A DNA stretch of 64,000 nucleotides from Notamacropus eugenii (taxonomy: Eukaryota > Chordata > Mammalia > Diprotodontia > Macropodidae): contig NC_092878.1 in NCBI RefSeq assembly GCF_028372415.1, positions 71,608,704-71,672,703 on the forward strand. Direction: 5' to 3'. Every line of letters starts with the position of its first letter. Position 1 is the first letter of the stretch. Under the pieces are notes generated by a model that had not been told where the DNA came from, did no database searches, and was given only the letters and a program-made list of their open reading frames with translations. A program made the position numbers and the translations under genes. Below are positions 11,151 through 20,260 of this stretch, piece by piece.

Positions 11151-11560
11151 GTTTTTCCTTTGTTCTCGAAGAGGACCATGACATCAAGATGACGACATGA
11201 CTTGCACATGACTTTGATTTGAGTGAGGGAGCACTGTGCAAGTTCACCAGCCTCACTTTCTTCTCCTGAGCCTTCTGGATCTAGTCACCTGATATTTATC
11301 ATGATGACTGGAGATGGCCCAGAGTGCCATGTGAGACCCTGGCTCTTTCAGGCTTAGGTCTTTATCACAATCTTACTTTCAGTGAAATACACCCATTCAA
11401 TGAATAAGCTTCTTTAAGTTTCTCAAGGGAAGACCCCTTCAATAAAAGAAAAAAAAAATCAAACTGGGAGGGGAAGACCCTAAGGGTTCCTGGGTAAAAG
11501 AGAAACAATTACTATTTAGCTATTAAATCCACTCTGTGCTAAGTGGGTGAGGACTTGTTG
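11143..11560 (-). repeat. Dispersed SINE with a LINE-like tail (type B)
   Basis: Second copy of the element at 8550-8960, with the same block order and the GGAAGACCC...AAGGGTTCC segment. 11675-11735 just beyond it is a GA-rich tract. Confidence 0.6.
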
Positions 11561-11972
11561 TTCCATCTATGAACTCCAGAGTGAATTGGGTTTATGGCTT
11601 GATCTTTGAGCAAGAAATGTAGCCAAAGGAACAAAGGCAGCTTTTGGCCATGGAGTTTACCTTCCCCTGGGCAGAACAGCAGAGGAGAAGAGAGGAGAGG
11701 ATAGAGGAGGGCAGGGGAGGAGAGGAGTTGCTACTCAAGCTAGCTAAATGCTTTCATAAATGCTTTGTCTATCAATCTGTCTCATGCATTGTAAAAACAA
11801 TCCCTTATTTTTGAAACACCAATTTGAGGAGCAGTATGGAATTGAAGAGCTGAGTTCAAATCTGTCCTCAGATATTGTGTGTCCCCAAATCACTTAACCT
11901 CTTTTTACCTCAGTTTTTTCAATTATAAAATGGGGATAATAATAGCATTTACTTGTCAGGGTTTAGTGTGAG

Positions 11973-12224
11973 GGTTTGTTGTTGCTGTTAAGTTGTTTCA
12001 GTCATGTCTGACTCTTCATGACCCCATTTGGGGTTTTCTTGGTGGAGTAGTTTGCCATTTCCTTCTCCAGTTCATTTTACAGATAAGGAAACTGAGGCAA
12101 ACAGGTTTAAGTGACTCTCCCAGGGTCACACAGCTAGTGTCTGAGGCCAGATTTGAACCCAGGAAGATGAAAGTTCCTGACTCTAGGCCTGGCACTCTAT
12201 CCACTATGCCACTTAGCTTTCTCA
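11973..12224 (-). repeat. Type A SINE nested in MIR
   Basis: Well-preserved copy with GACCCCATTTGGGGTTTTCT, GAAACTGAGGCAAACAGG and GGTCACACAGCTAGTGTCTG. TGTGAG occurs at both edges (11967-11972 and 12225-12230). Confidence 0.8.
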
Positions 12225-12266
12225 TGTGAGAAATAAATATATCTGTAAAGCAATTAGCACAGTATT

Positions 12267-12490
12267 GTTCTTCAGTCATTCAGTCATGCCCAACTCTTCA
12301 TGACCCCCTGGACACACCAGACCCTTCTATCTTCCACTATCTCTCAAGTTCTGTCCAAATTTATGTTTGTTGTTTTCATAACACTATCCATTTCTTCCTC
12401 TGCCATCCCCTTTTCCTTTCAACTCCAATCTTTCCCAACATTCCAAGGAGTCCTGTTTTCTCATTATGAAACCAAAGTCTTTAAGCTTCA
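12267..12490 (-). repeat. RTE/BovB-associated SINE-like insertion
   Basis: TTCAGTCATTCAGTCATGCC, AACTCTTCATGACCCCCTGG and CACACCAGACCCTTCTATC resemble sequences linked to RTE-BovB LINEs. It is flanked by a near-match 14-bp duplication (12253-12266 and 12491-12504, two mismatches). Family assignment is from memory of related ruminant and marsupial repeats and is uncertain. Confidence 0.45.
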
Positions 12491-12767
12491 TTTAGCAGAG
12501 TATTTGGTACCTAGAAAGCCCTTGATATGTGCTTATTTCCTTCTACCCATCCTTTCTTCCATCTCTCCCCTCCACCCAATAAAATAAATATGTGTACTAA
12601 TCTAGCCAAAAAGCATGGCAGTCTTATTAAACTCTATGGGGAGTGGAGGTAGCATCTTATAAAAATAAGAGGATGGGCAAAAGTCATGCAAGTCCAGATT
12701 ATAGTTATTGAGCCTAACTAACGTAACAAACTCCAAGCTGCTATATCACCAGCAAGGCCACAACCTT

Positions 12768-12965
12768 GCAGCATTGTACAATAGAAAGGATACATGATTT
12801 GGATTTGTGGAAACCTGGATTAAAAATCATAATTTTGCCCGTCTTGACCTGCATGACTTTGAGCAAATCACTTAAACTCTCAATTCCTCAGTTTCTCATC
12901 TATAAGATAAAGAGATTGGACTGGATGGTTGTTCTATCATTTTTACCTCTAAATTTAGAATCCTA
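12768..12965 (+). repeat. MIR SINE
   Basis: TGGATTTGTGGAAACCTGGA, GACTTTGAGCAAATCACTTA, CCTCAGTTTCTCATCTATAA and GATTGGACTGGATGG in canonical MIR order. Confidence 0.65.
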
Positions 12966-12999
12966 AGAATGAAAGAGCTAAGGACAAAGATCTATGGGT

Positions 13000-13220
13000 C
13001 CCTACTATTAAGATCTTTATAAACATTATCTCATTTGCTCTCACAACCCTGATAGTCATGTTATAATTATTTTCTATTTTGGAACTGAGAACACTAAGGC
13101 AGACAAAAGTTTAGTGATTGGTCCAAGGTCATAAACCTAATAAATATCTGAGGACAGATATAAACTCATATCTTTCTGATTCCTGGCCTAGCAATCTATC
13201 CCTAGCACCACCTTTCTGCC
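13000..13220 (-). repeat. MIR-related core-SINE
   Basis: CATTATCTCATTTGCTCTCA, then TAGTGATTGGTCCAAGGTC, then ATTCCTGGCCTAGCAATCTA. Confidence 0.55.
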
Positions 13221-13352
13221 TCGAGAAGGAAATGTAGAAAACGACAGGGATGGGAAAATCACATGTTGTTGAATCCATTCATGAGTATTGTGTAATATAT
13301 TAACATATGCTAATAGAAGCCCAGGAGTCATCCCGTCATGGTAGCTGAACTG

Positions 13353-13380
13353 AAATATATAATGGCACCATTATATATTT
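13353..13380. repeat. Perfect 13-bp inverted repeat with overlapping direct repeat
   Basis: AAATATATAATGG at 13353-13365, a 2-nt spacer, then its exact reverse complement at 13368-13380. The 20-mer TGAAATATATAATGGCACCA at 13351-13370 recurs at 13380-13399, period 29. Confidence 0.9.
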
Positions 13381-13829
13381 GAAATATATAATGGCACCAA
13401 TATATAAGGGCAGGCTTGTCTTAGCTTTACTTGGACCAGTTGGCTGTGATAACTGTTTCCTTGACGATATCATTGAAAAAAAAAAAAGTGTAATTAATAA
13501 CATATTAGTGTGTGCATGGCATTTTCTCCTGGTTAAGGGAGTACTATATTCTACTACTAAACTGATCTGGAAAGTCAGATAGATTGACCACTTTATTTAC
13601 TTTGTTGGTGATACTATATGCCTAGGGACTAGATGCCATAAACTAGGCTTTCATTATCCCAAAGTACTGGGCTATTAGAGAGTTCAGAAAAAAAAAAAAA
13701 AGACTTAAGAGAGAATAAGAATTTGTCAGCATATGATCAACACTCTACACAAAAGAAAAGAAGGAGGTACACAAATATTACCACCACTAGAAAGCTGTAT
13801 TTTCCATGGATAGTTCACAGCAATATTCG

Positions 13830-13900
13830 TAAAATTGAAATAATATTTGTAAAGTGATTAGCATAATTTCTCCCACATAGTAGGCATTTGTATTATTAAT
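13830..13900 (+). repeat. MIR 3' end fragment
   Basis: AATATTTGTAAAGTGATTAG, then CACATAGTAGGCATTTG. The rest of 13400-14570 shows no recognised gene. Confidence 0.5.
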
Positions 13901-14574
13901 GTATTTTTTCATAATGTATTAATGCATTTTTGCTTAAGGAAAGATTTTTTCCCATCCGTTAATAGACCCATGTGACCTGCTTAAGTCACGTGGAAGTCTG
14001 AATCACATGGGTGGGAGAAGCTTGCTGAAAGGGTGGAACAGGAAAAGGCAAAGCTAGAGCAGATCTGAGAGGAAGTCAGTCAGAGAGCAGTCAGAACTAG
14101 GAAGGATGTAGGCAAGCAGGCAGCTGGCTAAAATGAGTGAAAGAGCTTGTTTGTGATTGTGTTTAAGAGAGACTGCTTGTGGTTTGTTTAATGGGGCTGG
14201 TTTGTGGGGAAGGCTTAGGGATGGTGTTGTTCTCTGCATTCTAATCGTGTATAGATTTTTGTTACTATAATGGAGTTGACTTTCTGGTATTTGAATAAAT
14301 ATTTTGGTTCTGTCTTCCACATGGAGAGTCGAGATTCAGAATTGCACTGGGATATTCATGGCAGCTGTGGGAGCTACAGCATTTAAAGAATGTTTATTCC
14401 TTTCACTTTTTTTAGCTTTACAATGCGTTCTTCTATGCATTTCATTATTGTGGAGCCTATGTGAGAGATAAGGATGGTTGGCCTTGAGAAAAGAAGGATA
14501 TGGGGGAATATAGATACTTGTGTACAACTGCTTAAAATCCTGTCACATGGAAGAGACATTAGACTTCTGTTGTT

Positions 14575-14845
14575 TGTTCCTAGAGGTTCCAACTGGGAAT
14601 GATGCATAGAAGTTGAAAAGATATAAATTTGGTTTAAATTTCAGGAAAGCAACAACAACAATCTGGACAATTAGAACTATCCAAAATATGTACAGAAACC
14701 CTTGGAAGATAGGTTGTTATCCTTCATTAGACATTTTCAAGGAAAGGTTGGATGCTGACTAAATATTGTATCTTTCGTTTAGGACCATGGTTTAGAAAAG
14801 GTGGCCCCTGAAGTCCTTCCCATCATGGAAGTTCTATGTCTCGGT
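14575..14845 (+). repeat. CR1/L3 LINE 3' end
   Basis: Matches the CR1/L3 tail in order: AAATTTGGTTTAAATTTCAG, AATTAGAACTATCCAAAA, GGTTGGATGCTGACT and GGCCCCTGAAGTCCTTCCC. Confidence 0.6.
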
Positions 14846-14991
14846 CAACTAATTCAATTCACTTACTAGACTTAGAAGCTCGAGAACTAATCCTTGGTAC
14901 AAAGGCTGCTATAGCAAAGAACAACTGTGAGACACAGCCTTCCCTAAGGGAACAAATACTAGAAAGTCTAAAGAAGACATTGGGAGGCGGA

Positions 14992-15002
14992 GCCAAGATG
15001 GC
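14992..15002 (+). promoter_or_regulatory. YY1-like motif at L1/HAL1 5' end
   Basis: GCCAAGATGGC lies at the very start of the element, as in primate L1, where the motif binds YY1 and fixes the transcription start. Related GCCAAAATGGC motifs start the copies at 47911-47921 and 60038-60048. Confidence 0.6.
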
Positions 15003-15136
15003 AGAGTAGAAAGACGCACATACACATAGCTCCGAACCCACAACCCACAGAACGGCTACAGGGGAGTAACTCACGGCGAATTCTGCACCCAGAGGCCACG
15101 GAATATTGGAGCGAGGGAGATTTCTGTTCCGGAGGG

Positions 15137-15456
15137 ACCTGCAAACCTCTCGCGGGGGGACCTTCACGCTGCGGACTGGGCGCTGGGACTGGGAGCTGAG
15201 TGCAGCCCTGCTGCGGCTGCAGCACCAAGAGGAAAAGATCCGAGCGGGCTTCGGGGACGGGATCTCCAGCGGCCATGCGGGTCCCTCCACCCACAGAGAG
15301 ACCTGCAAACCTCTCGCAAAAGGTCCGTCGCGCTGCAGACGCGGAGTCCAGCCCAGCCCAGACCTGCTGCAGCCACGGCACCAAGAGAAACAGACCCGAG
15401 CAGGCTTCAGGGACGGGATCTCCAGCGGCCGCACAAGTCCCTCTGCCCACAGGTGA
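15137..15456 (+). repeat. Two tandem ~164-bp units in the HAL1 5' UTR
   Basis: ACCTGCAAACCTCTCGC begins units at 15137 and 15301. Both units then carry a GCAGC...CACCAAGAG block, a GAGC(G/A)GGCTTC block and GGGACGGGATCTCCAGCGGC. The copies at 27 kb and 60 kb have only one unit. Confidence 0.8.
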
Positions 15457-15811
15457 CGGGGGGTCGGTGAGAGAGTCTCTTTGGCGGGTGGAGAGGGGAG
15501 TGGGGTGCCCCCATGATTCGGGCCCCCCCGGGAGGTAGAAGCTGAGAGGGGCTCCCCAAGCCGGCAGGAGCCTGAATCCATTGTGGAAGGTCTGTGCATA
15601 AACCCCCTGAGGGAACAGAGCCTGAGAGGCAGCCCTGCCCCGACCTGACCACCTGAACATAATCTCATACTGAATAGCAGCCCTGCCCCCGCCAAAAGCC
15701 CTAAGGCTGGAAGCAGCATTTGAATCTCAGACCCCAAACGCTGGCTGGGAGGATCAGGAGGCGAGGTGGGTGTGAGGAGAATATTCAGAGATCAAGTCAC
15801 TGGCTGGGAAA

Positions 15812-16138
15812 ATGCCCAGAAAAGGGAAAAGAAATAAGACTATTGAAGGCTACTTTCTTGGAGAACAGGCATTTCCTCCCTTCCTTTCTGATGAGGAAGA
15901 ACAATGCTTACCATCAGGCAAAGACACAGAAATCAAGGCTTCTGTGTCCCAGCCTACCCAATGGGCTCAGGCCATGGAAGAGCTCAAAAAGAATTTTGAA
16001 AATCAAGTTAGAGAGGTGGAGGAAAAACTGGGAAGAGAAATGAGAGAGATGAAAGAAAAGCATGAAAAGCAGATCAGCTCCCTGCTAAAGGAGACCCAAA
16101 AAAATGTTGAAGAAAGAAAACATTGGAAGGAAATTTAA
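15812..16138 (+). CDS. L1/HAL1 ORF1 N-terminal fragment, open 108 codons
   Basis: L1 ORF1 encodes an RNA-binding chaperone that coats the element's RNA. The start MPRKGKRNKTIEGYFLGEQ matches the frames at 60 kb (shifted there) and 27 kb. Residues about 50-105 form a heptad-rich coiled coil (MEELKKNFENQVREVEEKL, then EKHEKQISSLLKETQKN). The RRM and C-terminal domains are missing because the element stops at about 16112. The last residues (EERKHWKEI) come from the flanking target-site duplication and host DNA. The ATG at 15812 is the family start. A product, if made, would be a coiled-coil-only fragment. Confidence 0.6.
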   Translation: MPRKGKRNKTIEGYFLGEQAFPPFLSDEEEQCLPSGKDTEIKASVSQPTQWAQAMEELKKNFENQVREVEEKLGREMREMKEKHEKQISSLLKETQKNVEERKHWKEI

Positions 16139-16985
16139 TTTAAATTAATCCTAAAATTTTCTTCTATATTTATTTCACATTCCCCAATGGCATTATGAGT
16201 GTAAAGGTGGTATGAATTATTGCACTAATTTCTTTTCAAAATATTGGCATCATACTGAAAAAAAACAAGTAAAGCAAATATTTTCGTCAATAATTATTAT
16301 TTGACAGTGACCAGGAAGTTATATTCATATATATGTAAATGTATAAATGTATACATATAGACCGCTGAACTTTGTGTTTGGTTTTACTAAACTGAGTCTA
16401 AAATCTAAATGCTAAATTACATAAATACATTGCAGTGAGCTTTTATTCTAAAGAATCTCTTTTATTTCATTGGAAACATTCTTAGTTCATGACTTAACCA
16501 AAACAAATTAATCACAGCAAGAGGTAGGAACTGAGTTTTATGGGATTGTCAATACCAAGAGTTCATTGCTAATGGTACATTTGTGGCCATGTTGTTTGCT
16601 TCTCCATGCACTCCTGTTCACTGCATACTTGTTTCTCTGAAATGATCCATCAGCTAAGAAGTTAAAAATAGCATCTTGCCTGAGTATGATTGGTGATGTA
16701 TTCTTCAGGTGGAAGTCAAAATTAGAAATGTTTTCTCAGACTTGGAAGAGCTGGTTTTAAGAAGTGCCTTTGCACATCCCAAATGGGTTCTGCTTCCTCT
16801 TCTCAGCAGAAAATGCTATAAATTCCTGTTACTAAAGATTGATTTATTAGAGTAGCCGTAGATCATCCAGGATTGAATCAGCAAAGTGCAGTGCCCGGAT
16901 ATTTGTTTGGGTGGGGAGTGAGGAGGCGGGGAAGGAAGGAACTTTGATCCTATTCACTTGGTTTGTCTGACTTTGAGAGATGGGG
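16139..16985. other. Intergenic stretch, no gene recognised
   Basis: AT-rich single-copy-looking DNA with frequent stops. No repeat was identified with confidence. Confidence 0.5.
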
Positions 16986-16987
16986 GC

Positions 16988-16989
<2 letters not shown>

Positions 16990-17082
<93 letters not shown>
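16990..17082. repeat. (GA)n microsatellite
   Basis: About 93 bp of GA with one AA interruption at about 17040. Confidence 0.95.
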
Positions 17083-17085
<3 letters not shown>

Positions 17086-17142
17086 GAAAGAGGGAGAAAG
17101 AGGAAGTGAAAGAGAAAAACAGAAAAGAAGAAAGGGAAGACG

Positions 17143-17240
17143 AAGGAAGGAAGGAAAGAAGGAAGGAAGGAAGGAAGGAAAGAAGGAAGGAAGGAAGGAA
17201 GGAAGGAAGGAAGGAAGGAAGGAAGGAAGGAAGGAAGGAA
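17143..17240. repeat. (GGAA)n microsatellite
   Basis: About 98 bp of GGAA with a few GAAA variants. With the GA array and the linker it makes a polypurine run of about 250 bp. Confidence 0.95.
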
Positions 17241-18429
17241 GTGATGGAGGGAAGAGCGACTCAAAGTATCTGACATGACAAAACAGATTATTTGCCAATA
17301 GGGCGTCTAATTTTTCATACTCTTAATATCAGCCTTTCCTGATTTCCCATTAGTGCTCTCTTCACCCATAAAATCATTTGTATGTATTTTGTCCTTTATT
17401 ATGTCTATATATACTATATTCCTCTAGTAGCTACTTTGGAGCAGGTACTATTTTAATTTTGTCTTTGAACTGAATGTACCTAAAGATTCTAGGACAGATA
17501 GACAGATAGATATTTAGATAGATAGATATAGACAGATATGCATATATTTTATCTGTTCTCTTTGCTGATACAAAATATTAAACATATTCTAACTTTTTGG
17601 AAGTGAAATTACTCTGATACATGATTTAAAAGTGGACCTGATCAACATATTTCAATACTGTGTATTATTCTGCTTACATTTTTACCAGTTGCTGCAAAAA
17701 TATTGTAGATCAATCCTCTAGGAGAGTATTGATTATTTTGTGATGCTTTTCTTGCTATATGTTTCACACTTAAATTGAAGACAGTAGATGTTACTAGAGG
17801 AGAGGCCTGGTGGTTGCACGACAACGTAGTTCATTTAGTCGTTCATTTATTGTCATTTTTATAAAAGTTACAACTCCTTGTTGTTTTGGTTGGTTATGAG
17901 ATTGGGAGATTGTGTATGTAGCCACACCTACCTTCTATGAATGAAACCCTTTATCTCTGCACAAATATGTGTGTGTACGTATATATATATATGTATGTAT
18001 GCATGTAGATACGTGTGTGTGTGTATATTTGTTGAAGGAAATTGACTTTTCAATACTAGTATGCAGACAATGTTCCTCCTAGGTTTTAGGTTTGGTAACC
18101 ATTTGAATTAAACAAATTTTCCATTCTATTATTTGAGGAGTTTTTGGTCTAAATTTCAAAAGAATGTTGCCTTTGCAGCTTTTTTCTTCCAGTCTTATCC
18201 TTTCCTTTAAAGGCTCTTCTCTGTATCCTGAAGACTAGAAGGAATTTTTGGAGTTCTTAGTTTATGCTTTTGCTATTAGGTGAATAAACCATTAAAGCCA
18301 ACATGATGTTAATATTCTAAAAGGGATTCTACAAAGTTCTTTAGTAAAACCAAAAATGTGTTCTATTTTTTGGGTGGAGGGCGAGGTGCTGAGCCTCATT
18401 GAACCTCATTGATTATAGGAAGTTCTGAA
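17241..18429. other. Intergenic stretch with two short microsatellites
   Basis: GATA-type units at 17491-17540 and a TG/TA tract at 17965-18030. No gene recognised. Confidence 0.6.
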
Positions 18430-19562
18430 GTGGGGAACTAGGTGGCAATCAGGAAGACTTATCTTTCTGAATTCAAATCTGGCCTCAGACACTTACTGGT
18501 TGAGTGGCCCTGGGAAAGTGTAATGGCAAGTAAAATTAGAATCTTTTGCTGTTTTTGTTTTAGTATAATCAAATGCCTGATTGAATCTTGCCTGTATTAA
18601 TCAATAGTCTTTACTAGGAGTAAAGTACCGAAACAAGAGTTTCTTTAACTAGAAACAGTATATGTATTTGTATTATTAATGTGATTAAAGATCTTCCCCA
18701 CCCAATGGGCCTACCCATTAAGGGGAGTTTGATTAGGGAAGATTTGTAGGCACCCCCATAGCCTTTGTTAATGAGGCACTGGTTCTTAAGGGTTGGCATG
18801 ACCTCTGACTCTTAAAAAAGGTATAACTATTCTGAAAGTGAGATTTTACTTTGGGGTTTAGTTTTTGCAAGAAGATTTGGGTGCCAGGTGAAGACTTTGG
18901 GAAGCTACTATGGAGCCCCCTGCATTTGAGAACCCAGATGTCATGCTTACCTCCCTGGTAACTGTGGTTAGACAGCTGTACCTGTCTGTTGAATTATGGT
19001 CAGGCAGAGGGAGCCATGTCTGTTGATTATTTTGGGGCTTACTGACTGGAAATGTTTGTTTGGTCAGATGAGGACTCTGGGAAGCCACTAAGGAGGGTCC
19101 CAGCTTTGAGAACCCAGGTGTCTTGCTTCCCTCTCTGGTAACTATGATCAGAGAGTAGGGGTCCGAATCTCTGTTGAAATCAGGCAGAAGAAGCCGTGCC
19201 TATTGATCTTTTGATTTCTCTCCTATATTCTTTGATGTTTAGGATGCTGTCTCTCCTGAAGTAATTGAAGGATATATGTACTTAGTTAAAGGAATGATAC
19301 ATTTGCTTGATTAAGGTGATTATTAATCCCTCAAAAGTTGCCTTTCCTTTTATGAATGCAGATCTAAGAGCCTGCGATAGCAAGCCCCCTTGTGTATGTT
19401 GGGGTGCTTACTGATACAACAACTCACTTCACATTGCTTGTCTCAGTTTCCTCATTTATAAAGTGAGGTGGAGAAGGAAATAGCAAACTACTGCAGTATC
19501 TTTACCAAAGAAACCCCAAATGGGGTCAGGAAAAATAGGAAATGATTCAAACAACTGAACAA
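18430..19562 (+). repeat. Type A SINE split by a 903-bp insertion
   Basis: The first part, 18430-18518, has CAAATCTGGCCTCAGACACT and ends GGCCCTGGGAAAG. The second part, 19422-19562, resumes at exactly the next SINE position with CTCACTTCAC...GTCTCAG, then GAGAAGGAAATAGCAAACTA and AACAACTGAAC. Confidence 0.75.
18519..19421. mobile_element. TG...CA-bounded 903-bp insertion, probable solo LTR
   Basis: The edges are set by the broken SINE. It begins TGTAATGGCAAG and ends GATACAACA (TGT...ACA), as LTRs do. Inside is a direct duplication with a period of 180 bp (about 18890-19050 and 19070-19215), like the enhancer repeats found in U3 regions. No clear TATA or AATAAA pair is visible, so orientation is not assigned. 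The target duplication is not clean (AAGT / AACT is a candidate). Confidence 0.5.
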
Positions 19563-19834
19563 GTGGAGAAATTTATTTTCCCAATACATATTGTCAGTTC
19601 TGCAATTTATAATCTTAGTCTACTTTCTAGAGAGAACATACAGTATGTAATAAAAGGATTCCCTAATATTTTACCTACACTCTACATCTAAATGACATCT
19701 AGATATGATATGATAGAAAGAGGACTGGACAGAGTCAGGTAAGGAGAATATAATTTGGAACAATAATATTTACAGAGGTAAGGACCGTTGAGATCAGAGA
19801 ACTGATATTTACTTTCCAACTTTATTGCTTTACC

Positions 19835-20050
19835 AATTCAACCTTAGTCAAGTTACTGCTTTTCATTGGCCTGAGATTCCTCTTTTGAAATAAGTAGTCA
19901 CTGTACTAGATGATCTCTAATATGCTTTGGCTCTCAATTTCCTGCAATCCCATTATTTGAGATGTGTTCCTAGCTTTGCCACCAAGTAATTCTGTGATAC
20001 TTAGGGAATGAACCACTTCCCTTCCACAGGCCTCAGTTTCCCTTCCTTCA
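19835..20050 (+). repeat. Two MIR fragments
   Basis: AACCTTAGTCAAGTTACTGC (first) and TAGCTTTGCCACCAAGTAAT with GGCCTCAGTTTCCCTTCC (second) are both MIR in plus orientation. Confidence 0.5.
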
Positions 20051-20260
20051 AAAAAGAAGAATATGAAGAAGTGATAGATTGGAAGATAAATAAAGAAAAG
20101 AAAGTAGAAGAGAGTGAAGAAGGAGGGGAGGAAAGAAAAGGAAAGAGGAAAGGAGGAGAAGTGAAGAAAAAAGAGCAGAGAAGACGGAGAGGAAGGAAGA
20201 AGGGTCAGAGAGAGCAGGAAGGAAAAGAAGGAGGGAGGGATGAAGAAACATTGATAAAAA
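20051..20260. repeat. Polypurine (A/G) tract
   Basis: About 200 bp almost free of pyrimidines on the plus strand, made of irregular GAAGA and GGAAA units. Confidence 0.85.

Larger units (their letters stand above)
11826..12540 (+). repeat. MIR SINE split by two later insertions
   Basis: MIR reads in order across three pieces. 11826-11972 has GAGTTCAAATCTGTCCTCAG, then AAATGGGGATAATAATAGC. 12225-12266 has TGTGAGAAATAAATATATCT then ATTAGCACAGTATT. 12491-12540 has TTTAGCAGAGTATT then ATTTGGTACCTAGAAAGC. The gaps hold a type A SINE and an RTE-related SINE. Confidence 0.7.
14984..16112 (+). mobile_element. L1/HAL1 element: full 5' UTR plus N-terminal ORF1, 3'-truncated
   Basis: The element starts GAGGCGGAGCCAAGATGG, the L1 5' end. 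It runs through a CpG-rich 828-bp 5' UTR into ORF1 at 15812 and stops after the A-rich stretch at 16098-16104 inside ORF1. A 14-bp target-site duplication with one mismatch flanks it (14970-14983 and 16113-16126, AAAGAAGACATTGG / AAAGAAAACATTGG). It is the least decayed L1-type copy here, with CpGs preserved. Loss of the 3' side rather than the 5' side is unusual for L1. It aligns with the HAL1 copies at 27165 and 60030, but without its 3' half it cannot be told apart from a full L1 of the same lineage. Confidence 0.8.

Noticed and set aside
15000-15700. CpG-rich block as a gene promoter island
   Set aside because: It is the L1/HAL1 5' UTR, bounded by a target-site duplication, so it is explained by the element.
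14859-15737. 292-codon minus-strand frame as a protein-coding gene
   Set aside because: It lies antisense to a CpG-rich L1/HAL1 5' UTR where several frames on both strands are open, and no domain is recognisable. Kept only as an element-level observation.
16950-17298. Long frames of Arg-Glu or Ser-Leu/Phe-Pro-Ser repeats
   Set aside because: Translation of GA and GGAA arrays in all frames; not genes. The same applies at 53721-53997 and 20008-20311.
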